Positions 45,481 through 55,208 of a DNA stretch of 64,000 bases are shown piece by piece (the stretch's first letter is position 1; each line of letters starts with the position of its first letter). The position numbers were made by a program, and so were the translations under genes. The stretch lies in NCBI GenBank assembly GCA_043228905.1, contig JBHGNT010000005.1, positions 23,808,001-23,872,000 on the forward strand. The letters run 5' to 3'. The notes below the pieces were generated by a model that saw only the letters and a list, made by a program, of their open reading frames with translations, did not search any database and was not told the origin of the DNA. This DNA comes from Azolla caroliniana (Eukaryota > Polypodiophyta).

Positions 45481-47098
45481 ATGCCGCAGTGAGCCTCCCG
45501 TAAGACTGCTTCTTTCTCATCTTGCGTACACCGCGTCGCCAAATGCCATCACTACCTTTGTGATATAAGATTCCTTCTACCAAGCAGAAGTTATGGCTCC
45601 GGACGGCTAATCGTTTCTTCTCGTCCGTGCATAATTGTGGTGGAGGCAATCCCGTAGTCAAAAAGTATGTCCTTTCCATAAGCCACCAGTCCGGAAAGGT
45701 CGTTTCCGTTCTTCCTGCTAGTGTTGCTACCCGCAGAATGTCTGCGTCCGGAAAGTCGTCGTCGTCCTTTTGCACCGTTTCTCCATTATCGAATCTGCTC
45801 AAAAAATCTGCCACTACGTGTTGCGTACCCGGGCAGTGCTGAATTACAAAATCGAATTCTTGAAGCAGCAGCATCCATCGCGCCAATTTCCCTGTCAATG
45901 CTTGTTTCTCCACCAAATACAGCAGTGTCGAATGATACACGTGGAACGTGAATTTCCTCCCTAATAGATATTGCCAGAATTTATTGATGTTATAGATCAT
46001 CCCTAACGCCTCACGCTCCGTTGTGGAATAGTTACGCTCCGCTATTGATAATTTGCGACTAGCGTAGTACACTGGCCGGTACCAATTTGGTTCAGTGAGT
46101 TGCATTAGCGCACTTCCTATTGCTATGTTTGAGGCATCTACCAACACGTGGAATGGCTTCGCCCAAACTGGTGGTTGTACGACGGGTGCCTGCGTGAGCA
46201 TTATCTTGAGCGCCTCATAGGCCTTGTCTTCCGTTGCAGTCCATTGGAAGGGAGTCTGATGCACGGCGGCATGTAACGGCGTGGCGAAGTCCGCCAAGTA
46301 TCGTATCATCCGACTATGCCATCGTATTTGTCCTAAAAACCGGCTAAGTGATTTCATGTTTGTCGGAGTTTTGGCTTGAGTAATCGAGGAGATTTTGTTC
46401 AGATCGACCGCTATCCCTTCCTTGCTGACTATATGGCCTAGGAGAGCCCCGCTGGTCACGCCGAAGGCACATTTCGCGGGATTCAGGCTTAAGCGTGCAG
46501 TGCGACAACGTTCCAAGCACAACTGCAAATGCGTAAAATGGTCGGGTTTTATCCCATATACCGCAAAATCGTCTAAAAAAACTTGCATGAATGACAGAAT
46601 ATATTCCCCAAAGATCTCCGTGATTGTCCGTTGAAATGTCGCCGGCACCGTCTTTAGCCCAAACATCATGACGTCTGCCACATAGACTCCCCAGTCCGTG
46701 ACAAATGTCGTCTTCTCTTGGTCATCGGGATGCATGCGTACCTGGTTGTATCCACTGAATCCATCTAAAAAACTATACATGTCATGCCCTACGACGGCGT
46801 CCAGTACGCTATCGGTGAATGGTAAAGGGAATGCGTCTGTAATGGTTATGGCGTTTAATTTTCGGTAATCCACGCATACTCATATTTTGCCATTTTTCTT
46901 TGGAACGACTACTATCGGACTTAACCATGTGGCTTGTTTAACTGGCCGTATGAATCCCGCCTTTAGGACTTTGTCAATTTCTTCTTTTACGCGGGTCGCG
47001 TAGTTCGGGTTCATGCGGTAGCGACGTTGCTTGACCAGTTTTGCGTCGGTTGCTAAATTAATCTTATGTTGATAGAACTTTGGATCTAACCCCTTCAT
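45476..47098 (-). pseudogene. Element A reverse transcriptase and RNase H
   Basis: The frame opens LVKQRRYRMNPNYATRVKEE and reaches VVVPKKNGKI. An in-frame TGA at about 46878 precedes VCVDYRKLNAI. RT motifs follow: FLDGFSGYNQVRMHPDDQEK, then the active site FLDDFAVYG (near 46550-46580). RNase H: FHVLVDASNIAIGSALMQL and STTEREALGMIYNINKFWQY, ending QHVVADFLSRF. Length and order match Ty3/Gypsy. Confidence 0.9.
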
Positions 47099-47249
47099 GT
47101 CCTCGTGAGCCTAGGCGAACACATCTTTATATTTCTTGAGTAGTTCGATCATTGCATCTCTCTGGTCCGGCCTTACTTCTTTTGCGATGGAGAGGAAACG
47201 GGGTTCTGACGTCATACCCACGTTTACTTCTTCCAGGGCTGAGGCGGTG

Positions 47250-48340
47250 AATCATCGTGAAATTTCCATTTCCCTCTCGAATGCTACCCGTGCTCTGCTT
47301 AGTTCTAATATTGACTCCAGGTTTGGTTCGTAAGCCTCATCGTGGAGAGTACTAGTCGTGGCATATTCTACCGCGGTTGCGATGACGTTGATTTCGAACA
47401 GCGGAATAATCCGAGGGTGCTCGTCTAGGTATGCCTCTAATTTTGCATCATCCACCCCAGCCAACATATTTATATCTTCCGCGTATAATGGTGTTATACC
47501 CTTGGATTGTGTCGCCCTTTCCTCCGTTGGTACACGAACCTTGGTGCGTCCGTGTTGAAAACTGATACACTTGTGTTGCCAGCTCTGCTTGATATTCGCT
47601 GCACGAAGCCACGGTCTGCCCAGCAGCACAGGGTACACCCCTGGGGCATCCAGGGCGAGGACTACCGCCGAGATGTCGAAGCAACGTACTTCCACGATAA
47701 TGCCTACCTTGCGTATCAACCCCAATGGTCGTACTAAGCCGGTATCTGCCATACGGAGCTAGAACGGGCAAGCCTCCCATTCTGAAATGCCTAACTGCTC
47801 GCATGTTTTCACGCTAATTACATTAACGCCCAAGCCACCATCGATTACGCATCCTGGGATTTCTTGACTGTGTAATATCAACGTAATAGCCGGGTTGTGG
47901 TGATCCACTATAGACGGTTCGTTGCTAATGTCCGTGAAATTCGTAGCGACACTCACCCCGGGTATGCCCGTCACCCGTTCTTCCATGGTCTGGCGGAAGC
48001 GTGGGACTAGTTGCAACAGCTTCTCCATGGATAACGTTATTTCGCAACCTGCCAGTGCTTGCCAAATGGGGTCCGGGGCCGGTCCTTCGTCCTCCACTAG
48101 CTCCATCGCGTTCGCGGATTCCTTCCGCATGCGTTCCGTATTTGTCGCAGTTGCTTTTTCAACCCATGCATGGGCTGTTCGTCGTATCTCATCTTGCGTG
48201 GCCCAATCAACCGTTTTTGTTTGTTGACGTGTTGTGACTTGCTGCACTTCTGTCGTAATCGTATTGACGACGAGCCCTTGCCCTTGCGTACTGGGCATTG
48301 TGTGGCATAATGTCCGGGCTACTGACAAACAAAACAATGG
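47250..48340 (-). pseudogene. Element A protease region
   Basis: Follows gag in the same direction. The protease is marked by GCVIDGGLGVNVISVKTCEQ near 47858-47800, a DGG in place of the usual DTG/DSG, seen in some plant Gypsy proteases. Upstream lies a linker (QDEIRRTAHAWVEKATATNT); downstream (47752-47252) the fold continues with PGVYPVLLGRPWLRAANI. A frameshift near 47755 separates the two. Confidence 0.75.
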
Positions 48341-48742
48341 ATGCTAGATTTGCCCTTCTCGGCCCCTGGTGGTGTGTGCCGATCCCTCGGTCTGGCTTTG
48401 TTTGTCGGAGCGTACGCAATGGTTGTTGTTGGTCCCGGCGTGGTTCTTGGTGTCGGTCATCATCCGAGCTTTCGTCATATCGTCGGTGGTCCTGATATTG
48501 CCGCTGCTTTCCACGAGGTCCATTGAAGCCGCCACATTTGTTTGTCGGCTGGTGATTCTCATAGCGCCGGCCCCCTTTAGTATATCTGGGGGGACCACGG
48601 TAGTCCTCATCCTCTGGCTCGTCTTCCTTGGAATCGTTGTGATTCCGGCAATTCCAGTAGTGCTAGTCATCACGTGGGTTGTGATCCATATACCGTGGTC
48701 GGTCTTCTTGCCTCCTTTGTTCAGTACGGCGTGGGGGACGCT
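48340..48742 (-). pseudogene. Element A gag, C-terminal part
   Basis: This continues gag after element E. The stretch is basic and rich in R, D and Q, and then gives a knuckle CFVCQ, an in-frame TAG near 48318, and PGHYAT. The GAG is cut by E exactly at the ACGC duplication (48739-48742). Confidence 0.65.
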
Positions 48743-49540
48743 GTCGTGCCTTTCGGCTCCGGATCGTTGCGTGAGTCGGGTGGGAACCACAGAGGTCTTG
48801 GACTAGGAGAAAGAAGTTCGTGAGATAGAGATTAATTATGAGTAAATAGCAAAGAGAAAGATAAGAAACTCGTGAATCACACGAGTATACTATATTAATT
48901 GGTACTTAGGATGTTAAGAGAGAAGTAGATGTATAAATCGTGAATCCCACGAATAATTTTTGTATTGATTAATACTTAATCCAAATAATCAACAACTCTT
49001 TACATATTTCTCTCCTCCTTATATAAGGAAAGAAGAGCTAAGCATGGCTTCATGCTTTTTTTTTACAAAAAGTGTTCATGTCCACTAAATGTGCATGTGA
49101 TGTTTTTTTCCTAAGTATAGGGCTCATGCACGCTAGATGTGCATGAGTTATTTTTAGTGTCTCGCGTTTTTCTTTTTCATATATTAAAAAAATACACGAT
49201 TTACCTTTTAATAAAGGTATGCATAAATAAAGGTCTTATACGTATTAAATCTATATTTAAAACACTTAAGATAAGTTAATGTAATGGTAAGGTTGGGGTT
49301 TGTCAACGTGGAGGTGCAGAGTTCGAATCACGCCCTGCGCAGTAGTGAATATTTCCTTTCTTTTTACATTTATGTCTCTTTCTTTTTACATTTGCCGGTA
49401 TGCCGTTTTCTTCCTTGCCGGTATGCCGTTTTCCTCCTTGCCGGTATGCCGTTTTCTTCCGGTTCTCACCGAGCACTCCATTCTCTATCCGGAGGGACAA
49501 AAATATAATTTCCACATAGTGTGCAACCTACACTACGACA
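48743..49540 (-). repeat. 3' LTR of element E
   Basis: In plus-strand reading it runs from TGTCGTGCCTTTCGG to CACTACGACA. It contains three 23-bp units TTGCCGGTATGCCGTTTTCY at 49392, 49415 and 49438. It also holds the palindrome CTCATGCAC/GTGCATGAG (49123-49147) and a tRNA-like stretch on the plus strand at 49274-49345. Compared with the 5' copy it lacks one G near 48781 and has C for T near 49169. Confidence 0.93.
49274..49345 (+). other. tRNA-like module, antisense within the E LTR
   Basis: TAATGGTAAGGTTGG resembles an A-box region and GAGTTCGAATCAC a B-box, spaced like a tRNA gene or tRNA-derived SINE. Repeated in the 5' LTR at 55740-55812. It is antisense to the element's own transcription. 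Confidence 0.55.
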
Positions 49541-52500
49541 CTCGCCCCCTCCAAACCCGCACATCCTCCGGTATGTGCCGAAGTTCTTGATTCTTCGTAT
49601 CCGTCTTCATCCGAAGCTTCCTCCGATTCTCCCCTTATGTCGACTATGAGTTGTAATCCACTTTCTTCGCTTCCCGCATCATTGTTGTCTTCGTCCGATT
49701 GCTCCTCGTTGTCGGCCTCGACTTGGATCACATAAGGTTTGTCGTCGGTCCGCTTCTTGAAAATCTTCACCCGCTTCCCGGCTATAGGCACTCGTAGTAT
49801 TGTTCCATCCAACTCGGACAGTCGGTACGTCCCGTTGTCGAAGACCTTCCGAACCTCGTACGGCCCGAACCACCTTTTCGTGAATTTCCGCATCGTTGTA
49901 TGTTGATGGTCCAAGCTACTATCATAGACGATCACCCAATCTCCTTCTTCAATCCTCCTCGGTCGTAGTCGGTGCTTTGTGTCGAACCGGCTTTTGTTCC
50001 GGAACCGTGCTTCTTGTTGTCGGCGTGACGCTTCCGCTACATCTTTCGGTCTTCCCTCCAGTTGTCGTATCCGGACCGCTAGTAGTTCTTCCCGGCTCAT
50101 CTCTTCCTTCCACGGTAGTATTGTCCATGTCGCGATTGCGGTTTCCGTTGGCATTACCGGTGCTTGTCCGGTCATGAGTTCTGCCGGCATGTAACTGGTC
50201 ACGGAGCTATGCGTCGTCCGATCCGCCCATAGTGCATACGGAAGCATTTGTGGCCAATCCTTCACCCTTCCGTCGCATGCCTTCGCAAGTGCTTTCACGA
50301 TCGGACTATGTCCTCGTTCGATCTTCCCGTTGGCCTCCGGATTGTAGGCCGTTGTCAACGTTAACCGAACTCCATGTTTGGCGAAGAATCCCCTAGCTTT
50401 TTCCGAGTCGAGTTCTCCCCGGTCCGCAATCACTTGTCCTACGCAGCCGTACCTACAAAACACTTCTTCCAAAAGAAATTGGCACACCGCGGCACACGTT
50501 TTCCTCCGAAGCGCTCGACCTTCAACTTGGTTTGTGAGATCTTCTCGAGCTAACACCAAGTATTTCTTTTGTCCAATCCCGGTCGGCATAGCTACAATGT
50601 CGACCATCCATTTGAAGTTGATTGTCGGTGAGAATGTCGGATGCAGCTCATCTCGGTGTCGGACCCCGGAGTAGACTTGACATTTCTCGCAGCTTTCTGT
50701 GAACTCCGCGACATCTTTATACATGTTCTTCCACCAATATCTTTGCTTGATTTTCACAAAAGTTGCCCATGTTCCTCGATGTCCAGCCCAATCGGATTCG
50801 TGGAACTCGGACATTATCCGGTTTCGTTGCTCTTTCGTCCCGACTACTCGAAGTGGTATCCCATCCGGTCTTTTCGGCGTCCTCCATATTAACCCGTTTT
50901 CCAAGAAGAACTTTTGGACTTGCCTCTTCTTCCTTCGGATCTCGGCTCTCCTTTCTTTATCATTGGTTGAATCCTCGACCTCTTGTAGCATCTTCCCGAT
51001 CATCAAGGTTTCCCCCTCGTATTCTTCTTCCCGGAATTCTCGGATCACGTTCACTCGGCATATGTGTTCTGACGTGAAGTAGTCTTCGGAAACTTCTTCA
51101 TTATCTGATTCGGTTATGTCGTCTTCAAACCGCGCCCTCGATAACATGTCCGCTACCGCGTTGTCCTTCCCCGAGATGTGTCGAACCTCCGGATTAAGTG
51201 ACTTGGCATATGCAATCCACCTTAGCATAGCCACATCCGGTATCGTACAACACCGCATCATCCCGAGTATCGGAAGACAATCCGTTTCGATCACCACTTC
51301 AGCTCCGATCAAATAATCCCGATCCGATTTTATCGCCGACACGACTCCCCACAATTCTCTTTTGACTTGTGCATATCCGCGTTGCCTTTCGTTGAGGACC
51401 TTTGCTCCAAATCGGATCGGATACCGCGAACCATCCGAGTCGGCTTGATTGATGACCCACCCGATACCGATTGGACTTGTATCAACCGTTACTATGATTG
51501 GCCGCTCGTAGCTTGGCTTCTTAAGTGATTCCGCCCTCCATAGTGTCCTCTTGAGCTTCCTCATGGCTTTAGTGTGTTCCGGTTTCCACTCGAATTTCTT
51601 ACCTTTCCGCAACAAGTGATAGAGCGGGTCCGCTATATGTGCATAGTGCGGAATCCATATGTGATAGAATGCACACGCACCCAGAAACCTTCGGACTTCC
51701 GATGTTGACTCACATACTTCCTTCATAGCTTGAATCGCATCGATCTTTGTTGGTGACGGTCTTCGGCCGTAGGGTCCACATAGATGTCCGACCACCAATA
51801 TTTCTTCTTGCCCGAATGCCGATTTCTCCCCGGAAAGTGTTAGGTGCACATCTTCTAGTTTTCGCAACACTTTCTCGCAATCATGAATATGGTCGACCAC
51901 GAACTTTCGGCATCCCCGATCATCCATAGTCTCATCTTTTTCTTCCACCGCGCATCCTTTCATCGGAATGTCATCTAGAAACGGCATCGTTATCTCCGGG
52001 ATGCAATCTCGAAGCACCTTGTTCATCGCGTTCATCATATGTGCAACCGAGTTTGTCGCTCCTTGTGGTAGTGTGCACATTCGAACTAGTCCTATCGGTG
52101 TCCGCATGGTAGTGATGTCTCGGCTCTCCACGGCTAGTTGGAATTGATCATACCCCGAGTATAGGTCCCCGATGGAGTATATCGCACGTCCGGCAAAAGC
52201 TTCCGCGAATTCGTCCACTATCGGACCGACTCCCGAGTTCCGGATCGTGACCTTGTTCACCGGTTGCAAGTCTTGGATGAATCGGAGTGACCCATTCTTC
52301 TTCGGAACCGTAAACCATCGATTTGAGTACGGAGCACTTGATGGCTCTAGAATCCCCATCGCCACCTTCTCCTTGAGCAAGTCGATGACTTTCGGAATAT
52401 GCGCCCGTGGCACCGGAATCGGCTTCAGGTTCCACGGTACATGGTCAATCGTAAAGATCACCATCGGCTCCACTATTTTCGGATCGACGCACCCTATCTC

Positions 52501-52995
52501 CCTTGATGTAAATGCAAACGCTTTGCCGTGTTGCTCCAACATCTCGCGAAACCGTTCTTCTTCTTTCTGTAATAGGAACCCACCTCCACCGATCCGAAGT
52601 TTCTTCCGGGTCTCATCCGTGAAGGCATGTCCGATATCCACGGATTTCCGAAGTGTCGGATCTCCCGAGACTTGTTTCTTCTTTTGTTCGCTATCGGCGG
52701 GTAGTGGTCCCGCGGCCGGTTTCACCTTCTTCTCCACGGTCTTGTATTTCGTACTTACCATTGCTTCTTCTTTGCGGAGCGCATCCGGCCCCATTTTCGC
52801 AACGATCTCGTACATCTCGACCGATTCCACCGGGACTACCCGGTTCCCTTGGCTTTTATCTTCCGCAAGCTCTTCAAGCCGTTGTAGTGTATTCCCATAG
52901 AACACTTCCTCGATCACTCCCACGATTTCTTCGTCTTCTTTTATTATTGATGCCGACCGTAACTTATCCTCCACTTGTCGGTATTGTTTCTTCAT
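49528..52995 (-). CDS. Element E pol: RT, RNase H, integrase
   Basis: 1155 codons from the first Met, without a break. The frame is open further upstream to the gag stop, so pol is probably made by frameshifting rather than from this Met. RT spans about residues 180-400, with active site PFLDDIP (FLDD at 339-342) in place of the usual YxDD. RNase H: D505, E547, D572, D616. Integrase zinc site H732, H739, C769, C772; catalytic D799, D858, E893. The C-terminal GPY-like block (RWFGPYEV, 1041-1048) is followed by an acidic tail; no chromodomain is seen. The stop codon lies inside the 3' LTR. RT and tether motifs (GHLCGPYGRRPSPTK) recall fungal Gypsy elements. Confidence 0.92.
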   Translation of the reverse strand: MKKQYRQVEDKLRSASIIKEDEEIVGVIEEVFYGNTLQRLEELAEDKSQGNRVVPVESVEMYEIVAKMGPDALRKEEAMVSTKYKTVEKKVKPAAGPLPADSEQKKKQVSGDPTLRKSVDIGHAFTDETRKKLRIGGGGFLLQKEEERFREMLEQHGKAFAFTSREIGCVDPKIVEPMVIFTIDHVPWNLKPIPVPRAHIPKVIDLLKEKVAMGILEPSSAPYSNRWFTVPKKNGSLRFIQDLQPVNKVTIRNSGVGPIVDEFAEAFAGRAIYSIGDLYSGYDQFQLAVESRDITTMRTPIGLVRMCTLPQGATNSVAHMMNAMNKVLRDCIPEITMPFLDDIPMKGCAVEEKDETMDDRGCRKFVVDHIHDCEKVLRKLEDVHLTLSGEKSAFGQEEILVVGHLCGPYGRRPSPTKIDAIQAMKEVCESTSEVRRFLGACAFYHIWIPHYAHIADPLYHLLRKGKKFEWKPEHTKAMRKLKRTLWRAESLKKPSYERPIIVTVDTSPIGIGWVINQADSDGSRYPIRFGAKVLNERQRGYAQVKRELWGVVSAIKSDRDYLIGAEVVIETDCLPILGMMRCCTIPDVAMLRWIAYAKSLNPEVRHISGKDNAVADMLSRARFEDDITESDNEEVSEDYFTSEHICRVNVIREFREEEYEGETLMIGKMLQEVEDSTNDKERRAEIRRKKRQVQKFFLENGLIWRTPKRPDGIPLRVVGTKEQRNRIMSEFHESDWAGHRGTWATFVKIKQRYWWKNMYKDVAEFTESCEKCQVYSGVRHRDELHPTFSPTINFKWMVDIVAMPTGIGQKKYLVLAREDLTNQVEGRALRRKTCAAVCQFLLEEVFCRYGCVGQVIADRGELDSEKARGFFAKHGVRLTLTTAYNPEANGKIERGHSPIVKALAKACDGRVKDWPQMLPYALWADRTTHSSVTSYMPAELMTGQAPVMPTETAIATWTILPWKEEMSREELLAVRIRQLEGRPKDVAEASRRQQEARFRNKSRFDTKHRLRPRRIEEGDWVIVYDSSLDHQHTTMRKFTKRWFGPYEVRKVFDNGTYRLSELDGTILRVPIAGKRVKIFKKRTDDKPYVIQVEADNEEQSDEDNNDAGSEESGLQLIVDIRGESEEASDEDGYEESRTSAHTGGCAGLEGASVVV
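49541..49557 (-). other. Polypurine tract of element E
   Basis: On the minus strand GGTTTGGAGGGGGCGAG directly precedes the 3' LTR (TGTCGTAGTG). It is translated as part of the pol C-terminus. Confidence 0.8.
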
Positions 52996-53127
52996 TCCTC
53001 CGGTTACGGCCGTGTACGTAGATGCCCCATCCGGGCCGATTCGTACTTGTTTTGCTCCGAGAGTTTTCTTCCTGTGTGGGGTATCAGGGCTTCTCGGACT
53101 ATCACTTCCCCACTCCGCAACAGTCCG

Positions 53128-53139
53128 CTTTAAAAATCC
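53128..53139 (-). promoter_or_regulatory. Candidate -1 frameshift site between gag and pol of E
   Basis: On the minus strand GGATTTTTAAAG contains the gag stop TAA (53132-53130) right after five T. The pol frame is -1 relative to gag and is open through this point (reading TTT TTA AAG), so slipping back one base on the T run joins the two frames. Confidence 0.5.
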
Positions 53140-55169
53140 ATTCTCACTTGGGACAAGAGTTCCCTCTTGTTCCTTTCGTGATTTGCCGGCACCGTTAGGA
53201 ATTGGACGGATCTCCCTCCGTTTTGGCTCCGAATTCGCGCAAAAGCCGCACCACTATCGAGCACCTTCGTCTCCATCCGTGAAGCCGTGATAAAGGGTTG
53301 GCCGAGGATGACAGAATGTGAAACCTCATCCTGCACAAAGAAATTTTGGTCAATTTCGACATCCCCGATCTTTACCGTCACATCCGGACAAGCCGCAAAT
53401 AGGTCTTCTGTCGTTTTCGTGGCTGCCCGAATCTTCCATCCATGGTTGGTGTTTATAGGCCACTTCCCCTTTCGGTAGAACTCCTTGGACATCAAGTTGA
53501 TCTCCGATCCGTGATCAATCAATGCTAGCACAGGTTCTTTGATGTTGCCGATTCGGACCGGAGTCTCCGTAGTTGCACGTGCCCAGTGTGGCCTTGTATA
53601 GTGGGAGTTCGGAATTTCGCCTTCCACTTCGGTGTCGTTCATTGAAACGGTATTTGCATTGACCCTTGGAGCATTTTCCTCCGTACTTTGTCTCTTCCTT
53701 TTCACGAGATCCACGAGAAGATCATGAAACTCCTTCTTCGCTATTCCGAGTAGTTCCCGCAGCGGAAAATCTACCCGGCTATCCAAGATTCTTTCCTCGA
53801 ACACTCTTTTCAAGTCGGTTTGTTGTTCTATGTCCGAGGCGAGCTTGAATGCCGGAGTCGCCTTTTCTTTTCCCTTACCTCCGGAGTTCCAGCTTTCCGG
53901 TATCTTCGATGGTCCGGCCGCATCCTCCGTGCGCCGTCGTTTCTCGTCCACATACACCTCATGTAATTGACACAGGGCGTATATGCTATTCTTATCGACA
54001 GGGCATTCCCATCCCGTAGCTTCCCGGACGCCTTCCGCGGTGTTTCGGATATCGTTGGAGTCGGTTTTCTCGGTGTTTCTTAGCACCTCCGGCCAGAAAG
54101 ACGCCTTCGCTCCCGTTGACTCCCCGACACATATTCCCGCGGTTGTCGCATAGTTGCTTCTTGCCGCTAACTCCTCCTCGAGCACCTTCTTCATGCCGCC
54201 TTTCCGGAAGTTCGGTCGGAGTGGCTTCCGAGAGTCCATCGAATGAATCCGGTTTCCCTCGTAGTAGATGAGATCCCGTCGTAGCGCCTCCTTATGGTCG
54301 TCGCAATCCCTCCAATCGTGTTCGGCGCTATCGCACCATATGCACCGTCGATCCGTATATTTGGAGCTTGTGGGGCGGTCATCCGACTTCTTCACGACCG
54401 CGATCTTTAGATTCTCCATCTCCTTCAGCAGCTGCTCCACCGTAGACGCGTCGACTCCCTTCTCGGCCGTAATCTCCCGAGCCCTCGGTTGATGGTCTTC
54501 CAGTCCCGTTCTCGGTTTCGGAATCGGTTCCGAAACCCTCTTTTCTTCGTTGGCAAGCCATTGCCCCCTCTTCGTGTACCGCGCGACGATATCCCGCACG
54601 CTTTCCCATGTTTCGGTGAGGCCGCTTTCGGTGGTCGTGTCCTCAAGAAGCACTCCGAGATCTTTCCGGTCCCGGACGTCCACAGCTCGCAAAAACATGA
54701 TGACTTTGTCCGGCGCAAGAATAGTTTGATCTCTCGCGGACAGCCTCCCGAACCGACTTTCGAATGTCGAAAACACTTCGAGGACCTTCAACCCCTTACC
54801 TGACGTTTCCACCCAATCCTCGAATCCCCTCCGCGTTGCCTTGGAGGAGTCCTCGATGGCAAACGTGGTCTTTAACGCCTCTTCGAATGCTTCCCACGTC
54901 GGATTTTGTTGTTGCAACCCGTGGATACTCCCTTGAAGCCCGTCGGTCGCCACCCGGTTAAAGGATGTCACCTGCAGTCCTTCCGAAGCCCGGCACCGGA
55001 GCATCTCCGCCTTGTAGTCCTGCAAATATCGCGACACATCCTTACCATTAAATTGCCCGTTGCGTTGCACGAGCCGCTCTACTGATGCCGAAATCTCCGA
55101 CATCGTGCGTTGTTCTTGAAGCATCCGTTCGAACATCGCCATCATATTGTTAGCTTGTTGAGCCTCCAT
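53130..55169 (-). CDS. Element E gag-protease
   Basis: 679 codons from ATG 55169. An in-frame GTG sits 21 bases upstream, but the ATG is the normal choice and lies only about 40 bp after the LTR. Gag core at about residues 40-210. Zinc knuckle C-x2-C-x4-H-x4-C at about 276-289 (CIWCDSAEHDWRDC), followed by a basic IHSMDS/GGMK region. The aspartic protease is at the C-terminus with active site LIDHGSE (Asp about 552), DHG in place of DTG/DSG, and ILGQPFI further on. Gag forms the particle; the protease matures it. Uninterrupted. This gag layout resembles fungal Gypsy gags I know of. Confidence 0.9.
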   Translation of the reverse strand: MEAQQANNMMAMFERMLQEQRTMSEISASVERLVQRNGQFNGKDVSRYLQDYKAEMLRCRASEGLQVTSFNRVATDGLQGSIHGLQQQNPTWEAFEEALKTTFAIEDSSKATRRGFEDWVETSGKGLKVLEVFSTFESRFGRLSARDQTILAPDKVIMFLRAVDVRDRKDLGVLLEDTTTESGLTETWESVRDIVARYTKRGQWLANEEKRVSEPIPKPRTGLEDHQPRAREITAEKGVDASTVEQLLKEMENLKIAVVKKSDDRPTSSKYTDRRCIWCDSAEHDWRDCDDHKEALRRDLIYYEGNRIHSMDSRKPLRPNFRKGGMKKVLEEELAARSNYATTAGICVGESTGAKASFWPEVLRNTEKTDSNDIRNTAEGVREATGWECPVDKNSIYALCQLHEVYVDEKRRRTEDAAGPSKIPESWNSGGKGKEKATPAFKLASDIEQQTDLKRVFEERILDSRVDFPLRELLGIAKKEFHDLLVDLVKRKRQSTEENAPRVNANTVSMNDTEVEGEIPNSHYTRPHWARATTETPVRIGNIKEPVLALIDHGSEINLMSKEFYRKGKWPINTNHGWKIRAATKTTEDLFAACPDVTVKIGDVEIDQNFFVQDEVSHSVILGQPFITASRMETKVLDSGAAFARIRSQNGGRSVQFLTVPANHERNKRELLSQVRMDF

Positions 55170-55185
55170 CTCCTTGCCACCCGTC

Positions 55186-55208
55186 TTCACGTCGGGTTCA
55201 CCAACTTG
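55186..55208 (-). other. Probable primer-binding site of element E
   Basis: After the 5' LTR end GGCACGACA the minus strand reads CAAGTTGGTGAACCCGACG. TGGTGAACCCGACGTGA would be the primer site. It is not the Met-tRNA type and I could not assign the tRNA. Confidence 0.5.

Noticed and set aside
48344-48790. Minus-strand frame of about 148 codons crossing into the E LTR
   Set aside because: It runs across the E insertion border and is out of frame with element A gag; a by-product of the insertion.
52172-52900. Plus-strand open frame of about 240 codons opposite element E pol
   Set aside because: Antisense shadow of a coding strand; serine- and proline-rich composition, no motif.
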